The position numbers and the translations under genes were made by a program. Below are positions 1 to 7,214 of a DNA stretch of 17,495 nucleotides, piece by piece (the first letter of the stretch is position 1; every line of letters begins with the position of its first letter). The notes beneath the pieces were generated by a model. That model had not been told where the DNA came from. It saw only the letters and a list, made by a program, of their open reading frames with translations, and did not search any database. This stretch comes from Bacteroidia bacterium (GTDB lineage Bacteria > Bacteroidota > Bacteroidia > B-17B0 > Aurantibacillaceae): contig JAOABO010000012.1 of assembly GCA_026418315.1 (NCBI GenBank), positions 1 to 17,495 of the forward strand, in the 5' to 3' direction.

Positions 1-989
1 ATACAAAAGATTTTGACCTGAATACTACTGCTAATGCTGTTTTTGCAGAAAATGCATTTTTTATTTTACCAAAACTAAAAATTGTACCGGGTATTCGTTA
101 TGAAAATATTCAATCTTCTATTGATGGTTATTTGAATTATTTTCTTAATCAAACTGTGAATGTTCAAAGAACCCGAAATGTTTTATTATTAGGAAGCGGA
201 GTAGAATATGAATACCTATCCAATCATTTTATAAAATTGAATTATACTCAAAATTTTCGCCCGGTATTGTATTCAGAACTAATACCACCCAGCACTACCG
301 ATGTAGTAGATGAAAAAATTAAAGACATGAACGGTTCTGTGTCTGAAATTTCTGCAGAAGGAGTATTATTGAAAGATGGTGTGTATTATAATATTTCCGC
401 TTTTTATATGGAATACAAAGACAAAATAGGAACTATTCTAAAGGATGGAAAAAATTTTAGAACCAACATAGGAGATGCTATTAACAAAGGTATTGAAATT
501 TTAATTGATGGATACCTGTTGAAATGTCTGAACATTCAAAAGCCCTATGATGTCAATATTTATTATGCGGGTACTTTTCAAAACTTCAAATATACCAGAT
601 GGGATGATCCTGCTACTTTTAATACCTCTAAAAATTTAGTAGGAAAGTCAGTAGAGTATGCTCCTGATTTTATTCATAGAACAGGCGTGAAATTTTTATC
701 AAAGTATGTAGATATTTCTTATCAAAAACAATTTTACAGCGATGTATTTACAGATGCCATGAATACTGATAAACCAAACGCTACTGCTACCATTGGTAAA
801 ATTAAAGGGTTTACCATAGACGATATTACCATGAATATTAAATTACACAAATGGTTTTCCCTCTCTACAACAATCAATAATATTTTTGATGTAAAATATG
901 CTACTCGCAGAGCAGGAGGTTATCCGGGGCCTGGTCTTATGCCAGGAAATGGTAGAAATTGGTTGGTAAGCATAGGGTTTAAATGGTAA
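1..989 (+). CDS. TonB-dependent outer-membrane receptor, FecA-like, C-terminal part (5' end outside window)
   Basis: The reading frame is open from base 3 and stops at TAA 987-989, so about 328 C-terminal residues are visible and the N-terminal plug is missing. The visible part is beta-barrel: alternating polar and aromatic strands, a segment reading FAENAFFILPKLKIVPGIRYENI near the start, and a closing section NNIFDVKYATRRAGGYPGPG followed by a terminal strand ending in Trp (SIGFKW). The NNIFDxKYxTRRxxGYPGPG pattern and the aromatic C-terminus are typical of FecA-type ferric-citrate receptors in Bacteroidota. Such receptors bind an iron complex at the outer membrane and import it with energy from TonB-ExbB-ExbD. 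The family assignment is firm. The ligand is inferred from similarity only, and other siderophores or metal complexes are possible. A TTG codon at 132 is not the start, because the homology extends upstream of it. No clear terminator hairpin follows the stop. Confidence 0.9.
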   Translation, partial: TKDFDLNTTANAVFAENAFFILPKLKIVPGIRYENIQSSIDGYLNYFLNQTVNVQRTRNVLLLGSGVEYEYLSNHFIKLNYTQNFRPVLYSELIPPSTTDVVDEKIKDMNGSVSEISAEGVLLKDGVYYNISAFYMEYKDKIGTILKDGKNFRTNIGDAINKGIEILIDGYLLKCLNIQKPYDVNIYYAGTFQNFKYTRWDDPATFNTSKNLVGKSVEYAPDFIHRTGVKFLSKYVDISYQKQFYSDVFTDAMNTDKPNATATIGKIKGFTIDDITMNIKLHKWFSLSTTINNIFDVKYATRRAGGYPGPGLMPGNGRNWLVSIGFKW

Positions 990-1217
990 TAGTTTTTAAT
1001 ATACTTTAGATTGTCTTTCCCCAATGGAGTATAAATATAATAAGTAATAGTAATGAAAAAATGCTTGTTCAAAAACTAAATAAATAACTTTTTCATAGTA
1101 GTTTGTAACTTAATTAACTTCGGGGCAAAGAGTAATTTATACATGAAATGCAGTAGCTTGCTCAGAACAATTTGAGTGGATTTTAATAAGTAGTAAATTA
1201 AAACAGATGAAAAACAA
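990..1217. other. Convergent intergenic region, no feature recognised
   Basis: This 228-base AT-rich gap separates the stop codon of the TonB receptor (+) from the stop codon of the SirB1-like gene (-). I looked for a GC-rich hairpin followed by a T-run on either strand, for tRNA-like folds and for small reading frames, and found nothing convincing. Transcription of the two converging genes presumably ends here, but the sequence does not show how. Confidence 0.4.
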
Positions 1218-2117
1218 TTATTCGGATGCTAATCTTTGAGCAATACGTATAAACTTATTGTACATGAAAGAATTTCCCTGACTTTTATAGGAGTGAGCAA
1301 TGCTTGTTAATAATTTTTCAGCGATATCTGCATTACTGCATGGAGTAAAAAAGTTTTTTTCCGGCTCCATGTTGGTCTGTTCCAAAAAATGAATAATATC
1401 TTCTTTCTGTAATAATGTGCCTTTGCTAAAGGGATTGATATAGAATAAAGTAGCATCTTGTAAAGATTGTGAACTGGCATCGTATAAATTAATAGTATCA
1501 TTAATGTAAGTAAGTATGAGATAATCTGGTATGTTTATTGCAAATACAGGCAATTCCATTTTTTGAGCCAGTAATAAATACAAAATTCCAAGAGAAATAT
1601 TGTTACCCTTTTTATTTTCCAACACATAATGCAGATAGTTGTTTTGAACAGCATTATAGTTTGCAATATTGGGTGCAAATTGATGTACTTCGTATAATAT
1701 ATGATTTATAATCATAACTTCTTCTAAAGCAGTAAGGTCTTCAGCAAATTCAATCCAAATGTCTTTTTTGATTTGTTCAATCTTTTTGTTAAGATATTCA
1801 AATGAAACTTCTGGATATTGAAAATGATTGATACGCCATACGGCATACAATAAATTTTCTTGCTGGTGATATTTCCAGTGAAGCAGGTCTTTTGACAGTT
1901 CATTAAATTTTATATCTTCTATAATTTCTTCTATTCTCTGAACTATAAAGCTGTTCATGGTTTCATTCCATACTTTTTCTAAATACGGTAATGCTACAGG
2001 TCCTAATAATAGCAATTGATTTTTGACTTGTGTGAAAACGGTTTCATCAGGGTCATCAATTAAACTGATAAGTGCTTGTATTTTCCTTGAGGTATCGTTT
2101 TCTTGAATAGGCATCAT
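1218..2117 (-). CDS. SirB1-like protein with a non-catalytic transglutaminase fold
   Basis: This is a protein of about 299 residues. Numbering below is from the GTG at 2126. The N-terminal 120 residues are helical and HEAT-like, with no obvious active site. The middle carries the SirB1/transglutaminase-like core 2 signature: GNNISLG at 174-180, then ILYLLLAQKMELPVF, then YINPFSKGTLL at 229-239 in place of the family's usual (F/Y)IDPFxGGxLL. The only Cys in the protein is at 263, outside this core, so the transglutaminase catalytic Cys is absent and enzyme activity is unlikely. The biochemical role of the family is not settled. It is the third gene of a minus-strand series after the OmpA-domain gene and the phosphorylase, 58-68 bases from the latter. 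I prefer the ATG at 2117 (or 2114) over the GTG at 2126, because a promoter-like TATATTTG box overlaps that GTG. Confidence 0.8.
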   Translation of the reverse strand: MMPIQENDTSRKIQALISLIDDPDETVFTQVKNQLLLLGPVALPYLEKVWNETMNSFIVQRIEEIIEDIKFNELSKDLLHWKYHQQENLLYAVWRINHFQYPEVSFEYLNKKIEQIKKDIWIEFAEDLTALEEVMIINHILYEVHQFAPNIANYNAVQNNYLHYVLENKKGNNISLGILYLLLAQKMELPVFAINIPDYLILTYINDTINLYDASSQSLQDATLFYINPFSKGTLLQKEDIIHFLEQTNMEPEKNFFTPCSNADIAEKLLTSIAHSYKSQGNSFMYNKFIRIAQRLASE

Positions 2118-2125
2118 AATAGCCA

Positions 2126-2133
2126 CAAATATA
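2126..2133 (-). promoter_or_regulatory. Candidate Bacteroidota -7 box for the SirB1-like gene
   Basis: Read on the minus strand the bases are TATATTTG, an exact fit to TAnnTTTG. The ATG at 2117 lies 8 bases downstream, so a transcript starting at the usual distance would have almost no leader. No TTG lies at the expected 18-21 base distance upstream (the nearest is about 27 away), which weakens the call. A chance match in AT-rich DNA is possible. Confidence 0.35.
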
Positions 2134-2184
2134 GAGTATGAAACAACTAAAATGATGGTACAAGTGGTATTTTTACTAACAAAC

Positions 2185-3060
2185 TTATGTTAGTTTTTCT
2201 AAACTTGTGAGTATAAGTTTTTCTACGCTTTCCTGATAGTTTTTGGTAAATTGCTTAATGATTCTGTTAGCAATAATGACGCATACCGTAACACATTGAT
2301 GTCCTAAAGCTTTTCCTAAACCATACAGTGCAGAGGTTTCCATTTCAAAATTAGTAATTTTTAATCCTGAAAAATCAAAGGAAGTTAGTTTTTCATTCAA
2401 ATCGGGTATGGCAGACATAAGTCGTAACTGCCTGCCTTGCGGCCCATAAAACCCTGGAGCAGTGGCAGTAATACCAAAGTGTATATTTTTTACTTCTTTG
2501 AATTTTTCAATTAAAATATCAGAGCCACTGACGCAATAAGGATAGGGCAGGGTGCTTGGCCAATTGGTGTGCTGAATAAATAATTTTGAAATATCGTGAT
2601 GGTATATTTTTTCTTCAATATGATAAAAGTTGAGCAAGCCATCTAAACCTAATCCATGCGTACTTACTACTATATCATTAACCTGAATATTAGGTTGTAA
2701 GGCACCACTGGTACCAAGCCGAATAATATTCAGTTGTCTTTTCTTTTCTTTAATAGTTCTGCTAACGGGGTCTATATTTACAGCGGCATCCAATTCTGTA
2801 AGAACAATATCAATATTGTCAGTTCCAATGCCTGTAGAGAGAACAGTAAGTCGTTTGTTATTGTAATAACCGGTATGTGCAACAAACTCACGATGTTCTG
2901 ATTTGGATTCTATTTTTGAAAAATATTTACTAATACTGGCTACTCTATTTTGATCGCCCACCACAATTACTGTATCCGCAATTTCATCGTTATTTAAGTT
3001 GATATGATACAACCGGTTTTGTTGAGCAAGTATCAATTCAGATTCTTCAAATGTTTTCAT
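2185..3060 (-). CDS. Nucleoside phosphorylase, uridine phosphorylase family
   Basis: This 291-residue protein belongs to the PNP/UDP phosphorylase family, which cleaves a nucleoside with phosphate to a free base and ribose-1-phosphate in cytosolic salvage. Family landmarks are visible in order: GDQNRV at 35-40 (phosphate-binding GDxxRV region), STGIG at 75-79, RLGTSGALQ at 114-122 (matching RIGTTGxxQ of uridine phosphorylase) and FEMETSALYGLG at 238-249, where the EME motif contacts the ribose. The Gln-Gly-Arg segment near 208-210 resembles the base-binding region of uridine phosphorylases. Length is somewhat above the roughly 250 residues of E. coli Udp, with about 20 extra N-terminal residues. 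The start is ATG at 3060. A near-consensus -7 box (TAAATTTA, one mismatch) lies about 35 bases upstream. Base specificity (uracil or purine) cannot be read with certainty. It sits between the OmpA-domain gene and the SirB1-like gene on the same strand. Confidence 0.85.
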   Translation of the reverse strand: MKTFEESELILAQQNRLYHINLNNDEIADTVIVVGDQNRVASISKYFSKIESKSEHREFVAHTGYYNNKRLTVLSTGIGTDNIDIVLTELDAAVNIDPVSRTIKEKKRQLNIIRLGTSGALQPNIQVNDIVVSTHGLGLDGLLNFYHIEEKIYHHDISKLFIQHTNWPSTLPYPYCVSGSDILIEKFKEVKNIHFGITATAPGFYGPQGRQLRLMSAIPDLNEKLTSFDFSGLKITNFEMETSALYGLGKALGHQCVTVCVIIANRIIKQFTKNYQESVEKLILTSLEKLT

Positions 3061-3183
3061 AGTTAATTTTTTCAGAAAAAGTAATAGAACAGTGTAAATT
3101 TAATATGTGTATATTTTTATTATATATGTTTGGGTCTAATATAGTTAATTTTTCTTGAGTAATAAGTCATCTGTATAGTGCGT

Positions 3184-4326
3184 TTAATTCTTCAATATTT
3201 CAATTTCTACTCTCCGGTTTTTTATTCTTCCTTCTATGGTGTTATTGTTTCCTATAGGCATGGTGTCGCCAAATCCCTTAAAGTACATTTTATTTTGTAC
3301 CCCCTTTTCAATTAAATACATAAACACTGCTTTGGCTCTTTCTTCAGATAATTTCATATTTTTTCTTTTGCTGCCCGTATTATCGCTATGTCCGTTAATT
3401 TGCACAATCCAGTTAGGGTGCTGCATCAGGTATTTTGCCACTTTGTTTAGTTCCTGATAGGATTCTGGTAATAAGTAGGACTTGCCTTCGTCAAAATAAA
3501 TGTTTTTCAAAACAATCTTATCTCCTGCCTGCAAATTCTCTTTTATTGATTTAATACTGTCCTGCTGATTATTTTTTGCTACATATACACTACCCACTAT
3601 TTCAATTTCCAATTGCTCTTCCGGTTCTTTAACAGGAATCAGTTTTACATTATCTACAAAATAATATGCTTCTAAAAAACCAAACACTCTAAAACCGTAC
3701 TTTAAAAAATTTAGTCGCATTAAATCTTTTTTTATATCTGCTGAAAAATTTCCAATGGTTAAGTATTTTTCTCCACCGTATGCTTTGTAATAACCACTTA
3801 TTTTTATCCATCTATAATAATTATTTAAGCCATTTTTGATATTAATAGTATCTATCATGAATGCTTTATCTACATCTTTTTGGTTCTTGTACCCGGTTTT
3901 ATTAAACAATACACCAAAGGACTTTAAAATAGCATTGCTCCAATATGCTAATCTGATGTGCATTTCAAAGTAATATAAATGTTTGTATTTAAGGGGTTCT
4001 ACCAATTTTACCACAGCAAATTCTTTGTAATGTTTTTGAAACCGAAGACCAATATAACAATCTCCGTCTAATGCCCCTCTTTCTTTTGTTGTGTCGTTAT
4101 CCAATGGTTTTTGATAATAATCAACCGAGGCAATCTGAGTCCATGGAATGGCTGATTTAATGCTACCCGATTTTTTTTTGAAATTCTCAAAACTGCCGTT
4201 AGGAACTAAGTTTTTATTATTCAATAATTCCTGACTAAAACATATATTGCCTAGTAACATCCATATAAGAAAAAAAACTATGACCGACCTTCTAAGCAAT
4301 TTTTTGGGGCGAATATAAATAAACAT
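3184..4326 (-). CDS. OmpA-domain outer-membrane/periplasmic protein with N-terminal beta-sandwich region
   Basis: This is a protein of about 380 residues. A basic stretch (RPKKLLRRS) and a hydrophobic segment ending near CFSQ form a signal peptide. No good lipobox is present, so it is probably not a lipoprotein. Residues about 38-235 begin with NLVPNGSFENF and end with FVDNVKLIPV, the framing of a galactose-binding-like jelly-roll, but I cannot name the family. Residues about 270-380 are an OmpA C-terminal peptidoglycan-binding domain: YFDEGKSYLLPES, then NGHSDNTGSKRKNMKLSEERA with the conserved Asp and Arg, then GFGDTMPIG and NRRVEI. Such proteins tether the outer membrane to peptidoglycan. 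I choose ATG at 4326 over an in-frame TTG one codon earlier (4329). It is the first gene of the minus-strand series, 123 bases from the phosphorylase. A loose TTG/TAAAGTTTG pair sits directly upstream of the start. Confidence 0.85.
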   Translation of the reverse strand: MFIYIRPKKLLRRSVIVFFLIWMLLGNICFSQELLNNKNLVPNGSFENFKKKSGSIKSAIPWTQIASVDYYQKPLDNDTTKERGALDGDCYIGLRFQKHYKEFAVVKLVEPLKYKHLYYFEMHIRLAYWSNAILKSFGVLFNKTGYKNQKDVDKAFMIDTINIKNGLNNYYRWIKISGYYKAYGGEKYLTIGNFSADIKKDLMRLNFLKYGFRVFGFLEAYYFVDNVKLIPVKEPEEQLEIEIVGSVYVAKNNQQDSIKSIKENLQAGDKIVLKNIYFDEGKSYLLPESYQELNKVAKYLMQHPNWIVQINGHSDNTGSKRKNMKLSEERAKAVFMYLIEKGVQNKMYFKGFGDTMPIGNNNTIEGRIKNRRVEIEILKN

Positions 4327-4488
4327 CAAACTTTAGCACATATATACCTTTCAACCTCTTTCTTTATCAATACTAATAAAAGGTATCTTTAAAAATACTT
4401 TGTATGTAAAATAGATAATCCATTCAGATAAAGATTTTCACCATTGGTAAAAAAAGTTATCAAATACTTTTCTCTCGGAAATTTTTTG

Positions 4489-4496
4489 TATTTTTG
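4489..4496 (+). promoter_or_regulatory. Candidate -7 box for the M43 protease gene
   Basis: TATTTTTG fits TAnnTTTG and lies 20 bases before the ATG at 4517, which gives a short leader. No TTG is visible at the expected -33 distance, so the box stands alone. It lies in the 190-base divergent region shared with the OmpA-domain gene. Confidence 0.45.
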
Positions 4497-4516
4497 TATT
4501 CTAAAATTTATTTTTT

Positions 4517-6631
4517 ATGAAAAAAATCAGTATTTTATTTATCTCCTTTTTGATGGGGATTGCCTATGCGCAAGAACCTTCACAGCAAATCATTCCCTGT
4601 GCTACGTATGAAGCTATGGATATGGTTTTTCAATCTGACCCCAATGCAAAAGTAAGATATGATGCTGCACAAAAAGAACTGGAAGAAGCGTACAAAAATT
4701 ATGAAGCATCCTTAAAGTTACATGAGGGTAAAACAACCGCTTTTCAATACACTGTACCTGTTGTCTTTCATGTGCTCCATACCAATGGACCTGAAAATGT
4801 TTCAGATGCTACATTGATAAACGCACTTGCACAAGTCAATAAGGATTTTGCAAGACAGGGCTCCGATACTGGTACTATTTATGCTGCTTTCAAGTCATTA
4901 TACATTAATAGTGATATAGTATTTATGTTGGCTCACAAAGACCCTAGTGGCAATTGTACAAGTGGCATTGTTCATTACTACAATACAAATACCAATTGGG
5001 TACAGGCCGCATTCCCTTATCCTTACACATGGAATCCTACTAGATATCTTAACATCTACATTGTAAAAGAAATCTGTGCTACGGCTCCAAATTGCAGTAC
5101 GAGCGGTGGAATAATTGTAGGATATACTTATAAACCAGGTACGTGGTCATCTGGTTCTTCAAGAGATGCCATTGTGTACAATTACCAGTTTTTGAATGGA
5201 CTAGATGCCCGTTCTCTATCTCATGAAATTGGGCACTGGCTTAATTTAAGTCATACATGGGGAAATACCAATAATCCTGGAGTTAGTTGTGGTGATGATG
5301 GTATATCTGATACTCCTATAACAAAGGGATTTTTTAGTACTTGTCCAAATAGTGCCACCGGTTCGGGCTGCACTACACCCGAAAATGTTGAAAATATCAT
5401 GGATTATTCATCCTGCCCCAAAATGTTTACCACAGGACAAACCAATGCAATGAGAAGTGCCCTCGCTTCTGGTGTGTCAGGAAGAAATAATTTATCTTCT
5501 TCTTCTAATTTAATCAATACTGGAGTAAATGATACGGCTACATGTAAGCCCATTGCTTATGGGTATCCTTCCAGTTACACGGTTTGTACTGGAAGTACTC
5601 TGACCATTACAGACAAATCTTTTAATGGGCCTGTTGCCAGTCGTACTTGGGCAGCAACCGGCGGTGCTACTATTGCTAATCCATCTGCTTCGGTTACAAC
5701 TATTGTGTTTGCAAATATGGGCGTGCAAACAGTTTCTTTAACTACTTGTAACTTTGCAGGATGTACGACTCATACTTTTTCTGTGAATGTATTAAATGGT
5801 GCTCCCAATGTTACTGGTGCTTATATGGAAAGTTTTGAAGGAGGTACAAGTTTACCTCCGAACTGGAGTGTAATTAACGGAAGTGGTGGTACAACTTGGC
5901 AAGTATATACAGGTGGAGGAGCTACTGGTTCAAATGCCATGTTCATTGATGGTTCTATACAACCGCCAGGAGTTCAGGAAACATTGGAAACCCCTTCTTA
6001 CGATTTTTTGAATAATCCGGGAGCCACATTTACATTCAAATATGCGTATGCTCAAAAGTCATCTTCTCATGCAGACAAATTAATTGTACAGGCAAGTGCT
6101 GATTGTGGGGGAACATGGACAAATGTATATCAACCTTCAGCTACCACCATGGCAAGTGGTTCGGGTGGAGTTACTTCTTCTCCTTTTTATCCTACACCTT
6201 CTCAATACAAACTTTATACACTAACCACTAATCCTGCTTTTAATCCATTTAAAACTAAACCTAATGTGAAAATCAGATTCGTCTTTCAGGAAGATGCCAC
6301 TAATGGATTTGGAAACAATTTCTTTTTAGACGATATTAATTTTTCTACTGTTTCTGGGGTTAATGAACTTACCCAAAGTGTTGGTTTTAATTTAACACCC
6401 AATCCTACAAATGGTGCTTTCAATATTAAATTTACACTTAGTAACCCTTCTGACATACAATATCAACTTACTGATATATTAGGTAAAACAATTTTGAAAT
6501 CACACCAACAAGAATATGAAATGGGAGAACACGCTATTGAAGTTAATATACATAATTTACCTCAAGGGGTCTATTTCTTGCAATTTGAAATCAACAATCA
6601 ACGAATTGTTAGAAAAGTGATTAAGGAATAA
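4517..6631 (+). CDS. Secreted M43 (pappalysin-like) zinc metalloprotease with T9SS sorting domain
   Basis: This 704-residue exported protease starts with a signal peptide (MKKISILFISFLMGIAYAQ). A propeptide-like stretch follows to about residue 80, with one Cys in IIPCATYEAM. The catalytic domain reaches to about residue 325. It has the zinc motif HEIGHWLNLSH (H236, E237, H240, H246; HExxHxxxxxH) and a Met-turn at M295 in NIMDYSSCP, as in M43 metzincins. Residues about 340-425 look like a PKD/Ig-like domain, and about 430-620 like a jelly-roll (SFEGGTSLPPNW to FFLDDINFS). The last 75 residues form a T9SS type A sorting domain (LTPNPTNGAF, LTDILGKTI, LPQGVYFLQF, RKVIKE). It should therefore cross the outer membrane by the type IX system and be released or anchored at the surface. 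The substrate is unknown. A strong hairpin terminator follows the stop. Confidence 0.93.
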   Translation: MKKISILFISFLMGIAYAQEPSQQIIPCATYEAMDMVFQSDPNAKVRYDAAQKELEEAYKNYEASLKLHEGKTTAFQYTVPVVFHVLHTNGPENVSDATLINALAQVNKDFARQGSDTGTIYAAFKSLYINSDIVFMLAHKDPSGNCTSGIVHYYNTNTNWVQAAFPYPYTWNPTRYLNIYIVKEICATAPNCSTSGGIIVGYTYKPGTWSSGSSRDAIVYNYQFLNGLDARSLSHEIGHWLNLSHTWGNTNNPGVSCGDDGISDTPITKGFFSTCPNSATGSGCTTPENVENIMDYSSCPKMFTTGQTNAMRSALASGVSGRNNLSSSSNLINTGVNDTATCKPIAYGYPSSYTVCTGSTLTITDKSFNGPVASRTWAATGGATIANPSASVTTIVFANMGVQTVSLTTCNFAGCTTHTFSVNVLNGAPNVTGAYMESFEGGTSLPPNWSVINGSGGTTWQVYTGGGATGSNAMFIDGSIQPPGVQETLETPSYDFLNNPGATFTFKYAYAQKSSSHADKLIVQASADCGGTWTNVYQPSATTMASGSGGVTSSPFYPTPSQYKLYTLTTNPAFNPFKTKPNVKIRFVFQEDATNGFGNNFFLDDINFSTVSGVNELTQSVGFNLTPNPTNGAFNIKFTLSNPSDIQYQLTDILGKTILKSHQQEYEMGEHAIEVNIHNLPQGVYFLQFEINNQRIVRKVIKE

Positions 6632-6656
6632 AGGCAGCAAATGGTCATTTTAAAAT

Positions 6657-6685
6657 AAAAAAACCCCAAACTTCGGGGTTTTTTT
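6657..6685. terminator. Bidirectional intrinsic terminator
   Basis: A-run plus CCCC (6657-6667), a 7-base loop, then GGGG plus seven T (6675-6685) form an 11-pair stem: four G-C pairs flanked by A/T pairs. It lies 25 bases after the M43 protease stop on the + strand and 14 bases after the stop of the Cys-rich membrane protein on the - strand. Because the stem is flanked by A-runs on one side and T-runs on the other, it can end transcripts from both directions. Confidence 0.88.
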
Positions 6686-6699
6686 ATGTTTAATTCAAA

Positions 6700-7098
6700 T
6701 TACTTCTTTCCTTTTGATTTAGATGTTGTACTGTCGTTAATGATAATTTTTACTTCTTCTGCATGTTCGTCTTCATCATCTTCTTCGCAGCACTCCTCAT
6801 CTTTTTCACAACGTCCTTTTTTACAACAAGATTCCTCTCCCTCACAATGCCCGCCTCTCCACATCATCCCATGATGATACATTCCCATTGGTGGTCTTCC
6901 ACAATTACCACCTGCGCAAGCCATCATGCATCTCAAAGAACAGCAAAGCATGCCTCCAAGCGCTACGACAGTAATTATCCATCCGGCTATTTTAAATGGC
7001 CATTGAAGATTTTCTTTTTGGACCTTGTAAAGCAGCAATACTCCTGCTGCAAATGCTATCAACCATAAGGCAATAGCAATACTTGTTACGCATCCCAT
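6700..7098 (-). CDS. Small two-helix membrane protein with Cys/His/Met-rich, acidic C-terminal tail
   Basis: I do not recognise a family for this 132-residue protein. Two hydrophobic helices are clear, at about 5-24 and 37-55, joined by a short polar loop (KVQKENLQWP). There are twelve Cys: C3, C52, C53, C57, C61, C66, C85, C91, C92, C97, C103 and C104. Residues 71-84 are rich in Met and His (MGMYHHGMMWRGGH). Residues 86-115 are strongly acidic (EEDDEDEH), and the tail is Ser/Thr/Lys. Such composition suggests soft-metal binding or a disulfide-rich structure, but that is inference. Reality as a gene is supported by an ATG start at 7098, a TTG-N20-TACTTTTG promoter just upstream, a terminator just downstream, and helix-coding hydrophobicity. 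It is transcribed against both flanking protease genes. Orientation in the membrane is not certain. Confidence 0.75.
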   Translation of the reverse strand: MGCVTSIAIALWLIAFAAGVLLLYKVQKENLQWPFKIAGWIITVVALGGMLCCSLRCMMACAGGNCGRPPMGMYHHGMMWRGGHCEGEESCCKKGRCEKDEECCEEDDEDEHAEEVKIIINDSTTSKSKGKK

Positions 7099-7125
7099 AG
7101 TTTTAGTTTTTATTGGTTAATGCTA

Positions 7126-7156
7126 CAAAAGTAGGAATTTACTTTTCATGTACCAA
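7126..7156 (-). promoter_or_regulatory. Bacteroidota-type promoter for the Cys-rich membrane protein
   Basis: On the minus strand a TTG (7156-7154) is followed after 20 bases by TACTTTTG (7133-7126), an exact TAnnTTTG -7 box at normal spacing. The ATG at 7098 lies 27 bases downstream of the box. It is divergent from the subtilase promoter. Confidence 0.6.
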
Positions 7157-7193
7157 AAAATTTATAGAGAACTCATTAATCATGAATTTTATT

Positions 7194-7202
7194 TAAATTT
7201 GC
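7194..7202 (+). promoter_or_regulatory. -7 box for the S8 protease gene
   Basis: TAAATTTGC matches the full TAnnTTTGC consensus and ends 12 bases before the ATG at 7215, giving a very short leader. No clear -33 TTG is visible at the usual distance. Confidence 0.55.
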
Positions 7203-7214
7203 AAAAAACCACCT

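Noticed and set aside
132..134. TTG as the start of a complete small receptor gene
   Set aside because: The same frame is open to the window edge and its upstream residues (FAENAFFILPKLKIVPGIRYEN) belong to the receptor barrel, so the gene is cut by the window rather than starting here.
1081..1140. Possible terminator after the TonB receptor gene
   Set aside because: Only short AT-rich complementarities are present, with no GC stem followed by a T-run.
1307..1501. Alternative-frame 64-residue frame within the SirB1-like gene
   Set aside because: Same strand, shifted frame, no homology; the main frame has the family motifs throughout this stretch.
5510..5728. Minus-strand open frame inside the M43 protease gene
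   Set aside because: It lies opposite a strongly supported domain, has no promoter or recognisable product, and its composition is that of an antisense shadow.
6763..7068. Plus-strand open frame opposite the Cys-rich membrane protein
   Set aside because: The minus-strand frame has a promoter, a terminator and two clean membrane helices. The plus-strand frame is rich in Ser/Thr/His runs typical of an antisense read of Glu/Asp/Cys codons.
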